DNA of 64,000 nt from Cephalotus follicularis (lineage: Eukaryota; Streptophyta; Magnoliopsida; Oxalidales; Cephalotaceae): positions 108,391 to 172,390 of the forward strand of contig BDDD01000171.1 of assembly GCA_001972305.1 (NCBI GenBank), given 5' to 3'. Of the stretch, positions 34,100-46,700 are shown piece by piece. Below the pieces are notes generated by a model. It had not been told where the DNA came from and did not search any database. It was given only the letters and a program-made list of their open reading frames with translations. The translations under genes were made by a program, and so were the position numbers. Numbering within the stretch: the stretch's first letter is position 1; every line of letters starts with the position of its first letter.

Positions 34100-35450
34100 T
34101 ATATATGTTAGGCCATTATGAGTAAACCCGGGAATGCCATCACTTTATGCAGAGCATACGTAAATGCCCATACATATTTATATACACACAAGTACTGCTC
34201 TGCCATGTGCCCAAGTACATCCTCCCTCACGTGGCTGACTAATACAATACATGAACAGTGCATCATCACCATCCAAGCCTGAGCATGCGTCTTGGCATCC
34301 TTGTGCTTGAACCACATATTCTAACCGAGCATGGTGCATGCGTCTGAGCAGTTCCATAGGGTGGGCGTCCTCATATACTGAGCATGGCTCCCGAGTGCCA
34401 AGCTCTCCCTGCAATGGTGCCAAGGTTGCACTGTAACACCCGAGCTCCCCTCCAGCGTGCGCCCGAGCTCCCATGGTTTCTGAGGTGCCATTGCTGAGGT
34501 GCCGAGGAGCCATGGTGCCAAGCACCACTTGCCGAGGAGCAATGGTGCCGAGCACCAACTGCCGAGGAGCCATGGTGCTGAGCATCCACCTGCAGAGGTG
34601 GCTACATGTCGAGGTACCGAGGTGCCCACAAGCCGGGGTACCGAAGTGCTGAGCTCCACTACCAATGCCCGAGTATGGCATATTGCTGAGCAGCCATGGC
34701 AGAGGTGCCGAATATCCATGGCTGCAATGCCCAAGCTCACCAAGAGTGCATTCTGAGCATGCCACATTGAATGACGAGCTCCTCCGCTGCCATGCACGCC
34801 ATGTACTGCAATGCCCGATCTCGTCCTCTGCCATGTAACGCCGTACTTGCCGAGCTTGTCCTCTGCCATGCGTACAACGCATGTGAGCTCGTCCTCTGCC
34901 ATAACGCCCGTGCATGCCCAGATGATGCTCAAGCACGTCATGCATGTATCCCAAGCATATGATGTCCCCTACCATGTGCACCATGCACTGTGAAGTGCCG
35001 AGCTCTCCTTTGGCAACGCTGAGCTTTCCATCCTCTGCATGCCATGATGCCGAGCAGTGTCCAGTGCCTGCATCCCTTGCATGCCATGGCGCCGAGCATC
35101 ATTCATGCATGCGTCATAGAGCATGCGACAATGAACGCCCGAGCTCTCCATCCTCTGCCATACATGCGTCATCCTCTAACATGCATCCGAGCATGATACG
35201 ATGGTGTCCAAAATGTGCCTGCATGCATCCTTTGTGTACAACATTGAGCGCCATAGCATTCCATGCATGCGTCCTGGGCGTGCAAACACTATGCGCCAAG
35301 GACGCCACACCTCTTATATTGGCGCTTCATTTGTATTTGCATGCACCTTGGGCATGGGTTACACGTCCAAGCAGTAATGCAGCACCCAAGTTGCATGCCT
35401 CCTCATTTTATGCCGAATAGTACATGCATGCGTCTTATGCATGCTTTTGT
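34100..35450 (+). repeat. GCATGC/GCCGAGG-rich block in solo LTR I
   Basis: Dense in GCATG, CATGCATG-like, GCCGAGC/GCCGAGG and CCTCTGCCAT words, including imperfect repeats of GCCGAGGAGCCATGGTGC at about 34500-34585. The low-complexity composition opens long frames on both strands without homology to anything recognised. Confidence 0.7.
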
Positions 35451-35644
35451 ACGTGAATAGGGCCCTTAGGAACACACAGGGGTCGGCTACTGTGTACAAG
35501 TGGGAAGTGAACTAATAACTATAATGCAGTGCAGTATGGTGTGATAAATGTAGTATAATATAATGAATGAAGGCAGACCTCACAGTGAAATGATATTGTA
35601 CTGTTAATATATTATGAACGTACTGTAATGTAGCGTCAATGTAC

Positions 35645-35850
35645 TGTACTGGATCACCTACCGAGATGAGCCATACGGGGATCACCAACTGAGATGAGCC
35701 AGTAAGGCTATTTCTAAGATGACCTAATGGGTCACCAAATTGAGCTGAACCAGGTGGGTCACCGAGATAGCTAATGGATCACCGGCCGAGATGAGCCATC
35801 GGATCACCGATTAAGATGAGCCGATTGATCACCGACAGAGATGATTCCCA
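35645..35850 (+). repeat. Degenerate minisatellite GGATCACCGACCGAGATGAG
   Basis: About eight copies of a 20-30-base unit with the words GGATCACC and GAGATGAGCC inside solo LTR I. Confidence 0.8.
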
Positions 35851-36170
35851 CGGACTGAATGACTGTTATTGTTACTATATAGTATAATAATGACTGTTAC
35901 TGTATAAATGAATGTCTATGGTTCCTCTCCTCTGCCTATAACGCCTAGAGTGCGTATATTGCTCTTCCTAAAGCCGAGGAACCGGTCTGCCTAAAATGTA
36001 ATATTTATTCCCGGATCCTCTGCCTTTAACGTCTGGAGTGTGTTTACCGCTCCTGCTTAAGTAGGGGATGCCGAGGAAGAATATAAATGATTGTTAATGA
36101 TCCTGTCAATGATTGTTACTGTCACTATAAATGTTACGAATGTTTATACTGATACTGCGAATGATATACT

Positions 36171-36242
36171 GTATGGATTTGGCTATATATATTGCATCTC
36201 TATACAGTATGGATTTGGCTATATATATTGCATCTCTCATTG
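36171..36242 (+). repeat. 36-bp tandem duplication in solo LTR I
   Basis: GTATGGATTTGGCTATATAT begins at 36171 and again at 36207. The copies are alike for at least 31 bases. Confidence 0.85.
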
Positions 36243-36742
36243 CATACATGCTGCATTGTACTCCACACATGCATGAGTAGTAGTTCCTACAAGACCAGTG
36301 GTCGCTGACCCATTGCATTGTAATGTAATGGGTCAGGTACAGGTGGAGCTTCGCAGTAAGCTGAGGATTGAAGCCCCGGGTGAGTCTCCTCCCTCTTGTT
36401 GCAGTTCGACGACCCAAGAGTATAAAGATGAAATTGTATTTTATTCTATGACCTGCCGGTCTGTGGCAGAGCTTTTATGAACAGTATTGTATAACATTAG
36501 GTTTTATCCACACAAGTTATTATTTATTGGATTTATTCCGCATGTCTTATTATATTGTTAAAAGTTTTTAATTTCCGCTGAATATCGGTAAATGAATGGT
36601 ATTGTTCGTAGTGCGTCAAACCTTGGGGGTTGACCCTTGGGGTTTAGGGCGTTACATTTTAGATAAAAATATCAATTTGATCCTCAAATACTCTAGATGA
36701 GTTGAAGATAAATTATATATTTCATTACTCTAGTATCACACA

Positions 36743-37252
36743 TGATGATACAAAAATCATATACTCAACAGTATCCTACGTGTAAAACTTTGATTTGTTG
36801 AGAGAAACGTTGCTAATGCTCTGAGAAGGTAGTTTGAATGGTAGTGTGACTGTATTCCCTGCACAAATGAGAAAACAGATCGTAGGTCCAGGAGGGTTTA
36901 CTCCCGGGGACACTCCATTGCTTAAGTTAGATAAGGCAAGGAAGAATGCAATCACAGGGTGCTTTTGTATGTAAAAATGGCTGACCTGTGTAATATCGTT
37001 GATTCTTGTATTTATAGTAGTTGGATTCTAACTGCCTGCTTGACTTTCAGAGTTGATATGCGTTCCCCTAAGGAAATGCCGAGGATCTTGGGCATTTCCC
37101 TGATCTCCATATGATTATGCACTTAAACATTATTATACGTGATCTATTCAATCTGATAATGCCTGACCACGTGTCTTTGGCTCTGGAGAACATTTGTCCC
37201 ATTTTCCTGAGGACACGTGGCAGGCTTTATGGACTGAATTTTTCCCATATCA
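36743..37252 (-). repeat. LTR of element E (3' LTR, minus orientation)
   Basis: The plus strand starts TGATGATACAAAAATC and ends CCCATATCA. It shares many words with D's LTR in the same order (CCAGGAGG, GGGGACACTC, CCTAAGGAAATGCCGAGGAT, TTCCCATATCA) but is only about 510 bp. It lacks the CCGAGG-rich block of D's LTR. Followed inward by a GGGGGCATA-type polypurine tract (minus strand). Confidence 0.75.
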
Positions 37253-38723
37253 TATGCCCCCCTAGTCTTCATTTTCTGGGCTTGGCAGAAGAGAAAGACC
37301 ACTTGTTGCCTGGCTGTGAGCGGGGCTTACTGTCCTTGGATTAAGTGGACCAAAGTCTCGTATTGGGCTTGGTTACCTGACCCAAGTTGGACAATTAATG
37401 CTACAGGACAAACGTTCCCTCTGTTTTGTATTCTTGTAATTAATACTCATCATTGCGCCAAAGTTGAAGGGTTTTACACGCCCGTCTTTTCGGTTCCCGC
37501 GCATAAACCCTTCTTTTCCTGCACCTGACTTGACATGACGATCTCCATTGTTGAGATCAATACTGATCCTAAGGTTGGAAAGCAATCCAAGGTTATTTAA
37601 ATTCTCCATTCTCTGGGCGAGGAACCCTTTACGCTTTCTTGCCTTCTAAAGTTCTTGAGTATTCCAAGCTTTCTCGTTTCCTTAATCTTCAAACCCAGAC
37701 TTTACCTTAGATTCTTCATCACCGAAATTCTCAGGTGAATAGATTTTCTTAGTCTGTTCTTATTTTTCCATTTGAGTGATTCAAGGTTTCCCTCGGTAAC
37801 TAGATCTTCGTCTCTCTCTCTAACATTATGATGGCTAGAACCAAGCAAACCAAGAGGTTTATTAGGAATCCCGATGAGGTAGCCCGAGCATCAATGGGGG
37901 TTACCATTGCTGAGCGTCCCATTGGGGCCGTGGTGGATATGGAAGCCTCTGCTGCTGGTGCTCCCGACGTTGTATCCACTGCAGCCGGGGTCCAAGTCTT
38001 TAGGACCCATTTTGACCAAAGCAAGCTTCGCCCGAGAAAGGTGGGGAAGCTAGTCAAAGAATATTCCTTCCCCAGCAGCCTGGATTATGAAATTCCTGAC
38101 GATCCCCAAATGGTCACGGAGACCAAGCCCGATTAATTCGTAGTGTTCATGGATGCTCTAGAGCACAGACTAAGACTTCCTCTGCCGCCCTTCGCCATAA
38201 CCATCCTAAGGCACTGCCAAATCCACCCGTTGATGCTCCAGGCTCAGTCCTGGGGGTTTATCACCAGCTTCTTGGTAAGGTGTCTGGAGACAGGGGTGAC
38301 AACCACAATGGGGATTTTCAAGGAATTTCACACCTTCAACTCCTCTCCAAACAAGCGTGGCTTCTACTTCAAGTCTCGCGTAGGTCAAAAAAGGCTATTG
38401 GCGGAGAACACCAAGTCAGTCAAGAGCTGAAGGGGAAAGTATTTCATGGTAAAAAATCTCCCCGGCTTCACACCCTGTCCGTGGAGTGATACCTTGGATA
38501 CTGTGCGTCTTAACCAGATGATGATTTTGACCGAGGATGAAAGGGCCAACCTGGGGAGACTGTCTACCCTGGCGCCCGAGGACGTGAGCTTCGTGGTCTT
38601 TGAGGATCGCTGACAGCTAGTTGGGCTGAGCATGTCCCCGAGATGTTGGGTTCGCCTGGAGTTGGAAGAGGAGATCCCCATTGGGGTTAGGAGAGAGGGA
38701 GTTCAGGATGACGGAGATGAACC
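37253..38723 (-). mobile_element. Element E, left part: Tat-lineage gypsy 3' region
   Basis: The internal 3' region of a D-like element, recognised by its LTR and by the plus-strand antisense gene (from 37828). It is split by element F at 38724, whose 5-bp duplication GAACC (38719-38723) was copied from E. It resumes at 51812. No gag or pol of E remains in the window. Confidence 0.78.
37828..38718 (+). pseudogene. Antisense gene of element E, first part (PF04195-like)
   Basis: Reads VGKLVKEYSFPSSLDYEIPD, then MDALEHRLRLPLPPFAITIL, QAQSWGFITSFLVRC and NKRGFYFKSRVG, matching block for block the domain in D's antisense gene (LSERYNFPRGL, SFITGFLVKC, GYFFKSRSG). It differs enough from D to be a separate, older branch. 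Broken a few times and split by element F. Function unknown. Confidence 0.75.
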
Positions 38724-40772
38724 TGTTAGAGAGTGTGTGACCCATCAAGCCACTAGGTGGTTCGATATACTTGTACTCTGCCCATTATACATACAATCTT
38801 GTTCTATTCATGTTACATTGTGCAAATTATATTTTATTATTGGCAAAACGGTATATGTTTTATCACATAATTGAAGCATGACACTGCTTACATATATGGT
38901 GCGCTGTAACATCAAAGGGTTGGTTGTCTAGCCAAGGGCTATGAGAGCGACTTCCATATTCCTTGTAACTAAACTGTTCCAAGTCATAGGTTCACTTATT
39001 TTGGGCATTCGTGAACCGGACAGACTTGTCGTATTGTGCTTGCTCTCGCGAATGAGAGGGTGGTGTATCTCATTGCTACTTGGGTTGAACCCTAAAGCTA
39101 ATGCAGGGTACGTATTGGGAGCATGTACACTGAACTTAACCCACCATGGGAATTCTATTTGGATGGTCACATATCCTGTGTCAGTAGAGTTTCCCATCTG
39201 AGACAGTAGTGTATAGACTCTACGAGTCTAGCAAGTTCTTGTTGGAGTTGTCTGATCCTTTGACCTGAGCAACTACTGTGCATTGCATAGAGACTGTCTG
39301 ACTTTGATTTCTGCCCTACCCAGTTCTTTCACGGGGCTGGCAAACAGGCAGCTTTTGGGTCTTGCAGGATTTATATGAATGTAAGTGAGTGCGCAACAAG
39401 GAATCATCACACATGATGTGAGGGTGATTGGCTCTATAGTATCTATATTCATTGTGGACTTTGAAATACATGGCCAAGTTATGGCGAGCTGGAAACTAGG
39501 GTTCCCGGAAAGGCTTGTCGATAGTCATGATGGTAAAATACGGAATTATAGATACCGACATATCTAGGGTTGACACGTATCTTTACTCTAGGCCGTGATC
39601 GGAGCTGCGGATGACGAGGGATTATAGTACGCGGTAACTGTTGTCAGGATAAAGTATCGGATGTATCGGAAACGGACTTAATTGTGGAAATTAATCAAGG
39701 GATTAATTTACGCACCTGGAATGTGATAGTCATAGGTTCAGGGTCTTAAAACTAGTCAAGGACTATTTATGGTAAGTTTACTTAAGAGCAATGTGTCTTA
39801 GTAACACAACATCGTTACCGATTAATTATGAACATTCGGGTCCCGCCTCACGAGTATATGTATTAGATACATATATCGTATTGTTTTATAACGTATGATA
39901 GCACATGTTATATTGTGGTGTAATTATTAATATGTTACGTGACTAATTTAGTTGACATAACACATTAGTAAAATTATGGTATTAAGTAATAAATGATAAT
40001 TGGATTATTATTTATCTCTCTCCTCATAGGCTGCTGCATGGAACATCAACGTGTTGGTTGTTAGATAATCAATATGGTAAGTAGCAGTAAAAGTAAATAT
40101 AACACATTAAAACATTTCTTCTCTTATCCATTCCATAGGTCAAGGTAACAAAATGGAAAAAGGATTTGCATTCATGAGAATCAAATCCAGATAACTGATT
40201 TTCAGTTTTATGATGATCCTATTATTATGGATCAAACGTTGGGGATAAAAGAGAGAAGAAAGTTTGAACGTTAAAAAGGTGTGTGTTCTTAGAGAACAAA
40301 TAATGAGGAACCAGGACACTTTTTACAGAGAGTGAGAGTCTGGTGTGTGTTCTTAGAGAAGAAAACACAGAGAAGAAAATAAAATACCATAGCACCACTA
40401 GTTGATTTCTATAGGTGGTGTATTGCTTTCATTGAGCGTTACATTCCCTGTATTAATCCTAGATTAGGATTAGTGTTATAGGAATTGTTTTACATTGGTT
40501 TATCCGCTGATGTTCGTTCCTGAGTGAAAGCTTCAAGTCTCAGAACGGATACTTGAAGGAAGGAGTTGGTTGCTTGGTATAAACTCTATCCTTCTATGAA
40601 TGTTTATATTGTTTATCTGGATTGTTGATTAGCGATCCTAGGTTGTTTGTATTCGTTTATGGTGTTAGATAATGGATGTTCTTTCTTTTCAGCCACTTTA
40701 ATAAAAATTAAAGTTGAACAGTCCGTGCAACTAATGCCTAAAATGACTATAATCTCGGTTTTAGTTCTTTCA
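38724..40772 (+). repeat. 5' LTR of element F
   Basis: Starts TGTTAGAGAGTGTGTGACC and ends TTAGTTCTTTCA, 2049 bp; aligns along its full length with 49767-51806. Confidence 0.92.
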
Positions 40773-40774
40773 AT

Positions 40775-40786
40775 TGGCATCAGAGC
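40775..40786 (+). other. Primer-binding site of element F
   Basis: TGGCATCAGAGC two bases after the LTR end, one base from the initiator-Met tRNA complement. Confidence 0.8.
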
Positions 40787-40864
40787 GAACTAATGAACTC
40801 CAGTTAAACACTGTTTTTGGTTTTTGGTGGCTATTTTTGATTATTTTGGAACTCTGGTTGTGTC

Positions 40865-41235
40865 CTGAACTGTCTAACAGTCGACTGTTTTGCGTAAAGC
40901 GTCTACTGTTTGACATAAAGCGCTGACGGTATGCGTTTAAGCGCTGATGGTTTGCGTTAAGTGCTAGCAATCAAGGTAAAGCGTCAATTTTACACAACGA
41001 CGCTTAATGGATTGGGCGATGGCGCTTTGTCTAAAGCGAAGCGGGTTACGCAAAGCGTCGACAGTGGCGTCGACGCTGAGCCAGTAAACGCCAACGCTTA
41101 TGATAAAGCGTCGCCGCTATAGTCGGGACACATGCGTACGATGCTTCGCTTGAAGCGTGGAAGTTACGCCAAAGCGTCGACGCTTAGCCAGTAACCTCCG
41201 ACGCTTCAGGCAGAGCGTCGCCGCTTTCAACGTGT
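40865..41235 (+). repeat. Array of AAAGCGTCGACGCTT-type motifs in the leader of F
   Basis: About fifteen irregularly spaced variants of AAGCG, GCGTCGACGCT and CAGTCGACTG. Many are imperfect palindromes about a TCGA core. The GC content is far above that of the flanking leader. Confidence 0.85.
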
Positions 41236-42539
41236 TTTTTGAACAGTTTATAACTGTTGGTATGTAATCCTGTGATACTGTATTTTAATTAATCTAGTGA
41301 AAGTTATACCATATTGTGCCACATTTAATTCGATTAGCCATCAAAAATTAAAATCGTTAAGTTTTTCATTCAATTTTATATTAGATATTATTTTGGATGT
41401 GATATGCATGATGGTAGGCTATGGGACATGACCTAGATTTTTGTTTCTTTCGTGGATGTTTAATTTGCTTTATTATTTTATTGGGTTGTAATTTGGTGGT
41501 CTGCGAGCACCTTAATTTCTTAACTTTTGATTCCTCTCTAGGATAGATTCTTTTCTTTAAAATTTAAATGTAAATTTTATTATAAAGCTTTATAAGCAAA
41601 AGGAGGAGAATCGATGGAGAAGAAGATAAACAAAGTTGCAAGACCAAGATGAAGGCCGTGGTTGCATGGTATTCTTTGTAATAAAGTAGAATTAAATAGT
41701 TCACCTAGGAGACCCAATGATCACATTGGCTTGTGCGAATCACTATAGAATTGTCCCTAGCCTAACCATGTTTTATATTGTACTTCGGATGCATGTGTTG
41801 GACAATTGGTCCAATAACGTCATTGCATACAAGCCGTAATTAATTGGATTTGGCTAAGATAACCAATGAATTAATTAATGGATCGGCTTAATTAAAATGT
41901 GAGACCTAAAATCCCTCCAATGATGAAATAATAAGTCTTAACGGGAGGGTCACTAAGAGTGACCCAACGTGGCCTTCCATAGTTCTCGTTGAGTGGCATT
42001 AACAGGTTGTGGGTGGTTAGCTAAAGCTAAGGTCCGCGATCTGTTTAGTGTCATGTCAACATCAATATTAAATACTGCAAGGAAATCACAATGTTTTGCA
42101 CTTGGACACGTAAACGTGTGGGTGTCAAAACATGTGTATTACTTTGAGGATTGTGGGTATAGACTTATACTGGCTCTAATGGTTTGTCATGCTAAAGCTG
42201 AGATCATATTGAGCTGGTAGGCCGAATCTATGATTGGATCTTACACGAGCGTGTGGGATTAGATCCCGAGCTTTGTAAATTGACAGGTGAGCCTACCTAT
42301 CTTGGGTGTTATGGTTTGTCATGCTAAAGCTGAGGCCATAATATGCTGAGGTAGATTCCAATCCCCACTAGGAGATTAGATCTCCCGAATTCCACATGGA
42401 GGTGTGGGACACGATTAGAATAGTGGGAGGAACCATAAGCACTAAAGACCAAGTGTTATGGTAGTAACATGGAAAATGGAATATTTGCTAATAATCTCTT
42501 TATTGTTTCCTATAGGTTATATATATTCTTTGCTAGAAA

Positions 42540-43640
42540 ATGTCTATCAGTGCCGCAATTGTCAGAGTCTTAGAGACTAATAGGTTGGATGGGCCAAATT
42601 TCCTTGATTGGCAGCGAAACTTGCGCTTGGTTCTGACATCAATGAAGTTGTCTCATGTGATGATGGAATCACCCCCCATGCTTGGTGATGATCCATCTTT
42701 AGACACTCAGGCCACTGTTGCTAAGTGGCTTGATGATGACGAGCAGGCTCGGTGCCTTGCTATAGCTGGCATGGTGTCGGAGCTACAACGACAGCACGAG
42801 CATATGGAGAGCCTTGGTGGTATACTTCTCCCTCTCAAGGAGTTGTATGCCGCGCGGTCTAGGACTGGTAGGTTAAACCTCTCTCGTCAGCTTTTTAGTA
42901 CAAAGATGGTGGAGGGAACTTCAGTCCATGTACATGGACTGAAGATGATATATCTGATTGAGCAGTTGGCTCAATTAGATTTGACTATGGATAATGATTT
43001 CTACGTAGATCTCATTTTGTCATCCCTCCCTCGATCGTTCTCGCAGTTTATTACGAACTGCCACATAAATAAGGTGGATTGTTCATTGCCTGAGCTAGTG
43101 GCTATGCTCAGAACTGCGGAGGCGGATCTTGACATTGGTAAGTCAAAATCTGAAGTTATGTTTCTTCCTTCTTCTTCAAAGACTGCCCAGAATAAGGGTA
43201 GGTCTAAAAAGAAAGGCAAGGCCAAGAAGAAGAAGAAGAAGAGCATAAAGAAGGAAAAGCCACAAGGAGTGGTTGGGGGTATAATCAAGGATAAGCTCAA
43301 ACAACTTATAGATAAGAAAGCTTGTTTCCATTGTGGGAAACAAGGACATTGGAAAAAGGACTACAAGGAGTTTCTTGCTTCCACTGTTGGTACCTCAGGT
43401 TCAGGTACTTACATGATTGAGCTTCATGTAGCTCCTAATATTAGTTCTACTTGGGTGTTAGACACTGGTTGTAGTGCTAATATTTGCAATTCTTGGCAGG
43501 GTCTTAAAAGCGCAAGGCAGCTTAGAGCTGAAGAAGCAGTGGACCTATGACTAGGTGATGGATCAGGGATCATTACTAGAGTTGTAGGTATTTTCGATTT
43601 ACATTTGTCAAATGGTTTTGTAGTAAATTTGGATCCCTGT
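42540..43640 (+). pseudogene. Element F gag and start of protease
   Basis: Copia gag reading MSISAAIVRVLETNRLDGPN, NFLDWQRNLRLVLTS, a Lys-rich stretch and a zinc knuckle CFHCGKQGHWKKD (about 43322-43360), then a protease-type STWVLDTGCSANIC block (about 43448-43488). Gag forms the particle; protease processes it. It is part of a dead element. Confidence 0.87.
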
Positions 43641-43760
43641 TATTTGGTTGAGAGCTTAATACTGAACATTGGGAGTGTTTCGTACCTTTATAAATTGGGT
43701 TTGGAGCTTAATTATAATGCTTATGGTTGTTCTCTTTTGTCTAGTTAAAAAAATGTCATA

Positions 43761-43765
43761 TGTGA
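43761..43765. repeat. Target duplication of solo LTR H (TGTGA)
   Basis: TGTGA at 43761-43765 and again at 46965-46969, directly outside the TG and CA ends of H. Confidence 0.88.
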
Positions 43766-46700
43766 TGTAACAACCAAAGTTTTCGTTAAAGTTATTGTTT
43801 ATGGAAATATGCATACCTAAAGAAATTTTGAGGATAAAGAGCTTATGTTTCGAATATGATATCTTAATGCAAGAGAATTCCATGTTATTCTTTTGATGTA
43901 TAGAAAGAAAACTTATGTTGTTCTTTCTATTGGCAGAAAAAGCGATGTATGTCTCTGGTCAAAGGACTAGCATATTTTGTAACAGTACTTTGAAGAAAGA
44001 AATAGATGATTCTAGTCAGTGGACTAGTTTTACCTTGGCCTTTGATGAATGTTTGGTGTTATGAGTTTTATGTTTTCAGCTACGTCCGATGAGCTAGGGA
44101 GTCCTCGGATAGCATAGCAGAGGATAGCAAGGGCCGTTAGTTATGTGTTTGAGGTCTTACCCGAGGAGGTAGGTAGTCCTCGGATGATGAGATATGGCTT
44201 TATGTGTTGATGGGTGAGACTCGTTGATCCTCAGATAGCAAGACCGAGCATGGCGGGAGTTGCCTGTATATGTTTAAGAGTTCTACTAAGGAGGAGGAGT
44301 CCTCAGATGGCTAAGAAGCTATGCGTGTGAGGCTCAATGTTGAGTCCTCGGATGAGCAGTCAGAGGAGAATAAAGAGTGAGGTCTGTGACCGACCTCAAG
44401 GTTTCATATGGCAGAGTATAATAATGTTTTCTAGCACTACAATGCTTAAGTTAGTTAAGCTGTGCGTTTTGATGCTTGGAAAGTGTATGTTAAGAAGCGC
44501 TCTTTAAGGAAGAGCAGAGGAGAAATGCCCGTGGAGGAGCTGTGTCCTTGGGCGTGAGCAGACCTAGGCGTTTAAATGATCACGCGAGGAGAACATGATG
44601 AAGCGCTCTTTGGAGAAGAGCAAGGGAGAGAGAGAGCCGTGGACAGATGGTGTCCCCAGGCATTTAGTAGACCTGGGTGTTTGGTATGCACGTGCAGAGA
44701 GCATGAGGGCTTCCTAGGCTTAAGAAAAACGGTGAGTTTGGTTCCTCAGTAATTCCTTTTGAGTCCTCTGCCCTGGCGTTCAGGTCGGGCGTTATACAGA
44801 CCTTGGTGTTTTTAAGTGAGCATGTGAGGAGCACATGGTTGTTCTCCTTGGACGTTTAGTGATGCGACGCATTTTGGAGTTCTTTGATGGTGGCAGTGTT
44901 GGTGACTTAGTGAAACGAGGAGTTTGAGTCCTCGGATCATTTGTCCTCTTCCCTTTTTAACCCACATATGTTGTGTGTTTTGCCCAGGCTTTATCCTTGG
45001 GCTTTTTGCATAATGCGTCACTGGTGCAATCCTTAGTGGGTTGCTCGGGCAGTTTTTAGTAGTGAGGGTTGTTGACGTGGTGAGCCATCCTCACAGGGTA
45101 CGTCTCACAGAGTAGAGTAGGAACAAGTCACTCTAAAATCCTATATGTGGGTATAAAGCAGCAGAGCTTAACCTGTGTATCAGTCGAGGAACCTTTGACA
45201 AGCTTGTAAGCGGCGCTTTGGACTGCAGACCAGTTACAATATCTAGTTTTTTGTCACTTTGTGAAGTAATTATCTTGATTGAGGGACACATGTCAAACAA
45301 GGGAGTGAGGATTTAAGATATTTTGATGGATAGGGACATGTGTCATCAACTTGTAGGTGGAGGATTTAAGCACACGGGCAACTAAGAGGTGACTCACATG
45401 GGTTATGTCGTTAAAAGACAAGGTGGCGTGGTGATTTTTTATGCATGCTTACTCTCCAAGTTTAGCTCCTCATATATATATATTATATACATATATGTGT
45501 GTGTAGCTTTGGTTTGAGAATGGGTTGTTTTAGGCTGGGTTTTGCCGAGGACATTTCAGCTAGGAGAAGGAGAGAAGGAGATTAAAGCAATGTAAGGATT
45601 CCTACTCCTTTTCTTAAGTATGAAATGTCCTGTTTTCTTCTAATATTTTACAGTAGCTTCTTTTATTCATAACTTATTCGTTTCTTGATGAAAATTCGAA
45701 TGGTTGAATGTTTTGAAAACTTTAAGATGTCCTCTAAAACTGTTATGTTTCGTATGTTTCAAAATTCTGTCAACTTCTTGACGAAAAACTATGTTTAAGA
45801 ATTACTGCTCATGTACTGTTTTCATATGGAACCTGCAACTTTAAAAATTCATTGCAGATTCGTTTCTCAACCAAAAGTTATGAATTTTATCTTTATGAAT
45901 TCATTGAGATGTCTACTTTAACTTTGATGCTTTAGTTTACCCTAGAAATGAATGTTTCTATATAAAAAAATCAGTTTTAGAAATGTTGTACAATTTTGTT
46001 TTATGAATGCTTTGAGCTGATCACTCAAAGTATTGAGAAATGTTTTATGAAATGTGAAAATGTAATGAACTGAGATGAACAACTCTTGGATTACGATCCA
46101 AACAGGGATAATGGAGGAAGATGCTCACGGACATGCATGTGATGTAAGGATAGTAATCGGGGAGTGCACAATGCCCCGGTGAAGCATGGTTCAATTGGGT
46201 TATTTAAGTTTATAAAACCCCTCAGTTGTTATGAAACGTCCTGATTCATGAGATATGATTCAGAAAAAGGAAAGGAATGAATGTGAAATGTGCTGGTTTT
46301 AATAAGATATACTAGAAAATGATTTTCAATGATATTTTCAAGTATGGCTATGCTATATGCTAGAAAATTGTATGATTTAGAAATGTTTTTGATAAAAATT
46401 ATCAAAAAAGGGATTTCGATAACATTTTTTACGACTATGATTCTTAGTGGGCCATTTGAGTTCATTCCTTTCAATGTTTTGTTTTTAAATAAATTTTCCA
46501 GGAAATGATTGAACGTGGAATTTCTAGCTTTAGAGGAAGTTCGTAACATAAGTTTCGAAAGGAATGATGTTATGCAATAATGTTTTGTATAATTGTTTTA
46601 TGACGTAATCAGTTTATGTTTTCTGCTGTGTAATGTGTTATGATAAGTTATTTGCAAGGATTGTTATGATGAGACTATGATGTTTAGTGTTGAAAGTTGT

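Larger units (their letters stand above)
33422..36656 (+). mobile_element. Element I: 3.2-kb solo LTR
   Basis: Starts TGTAATATCTGGAATTTT, ends GGGTTTAGGGCGTTACA, and is flanked by TTTTA on both sides (33417-33421 and 36657-36661). A TATA box (CTATAAATAG, 33779-33788) sits in the first 400 bases. It has no coding domains, so it reads as one LTR left after recombination between two. Its size, TGTAA start and GGGCGTTACA end resemble H (43766-46964). The middle contains unusual repeat-rich DNA (34100-35870). Confidence 0.78.

Noticed and set aside
34178-34984. 268-codon open frame on the minus strand within solo LTR I
   Set aside because: Its composition (Met, His, Gly, Cys, Arg-rich) follows from the GCATG/GCCGAG repeats, several other frames in the same stretch are also open, and nothing resembles a known domain.
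38941-39201. Roughly 86-codon open frame that is present in both LTRs of element F (also 49983-50244)
   Set aside because: It lies in LTR DNA, is repeated because the LTRs are repeated, and is decayed in the related LTRs K and J1. No start context or domain supports a gene.
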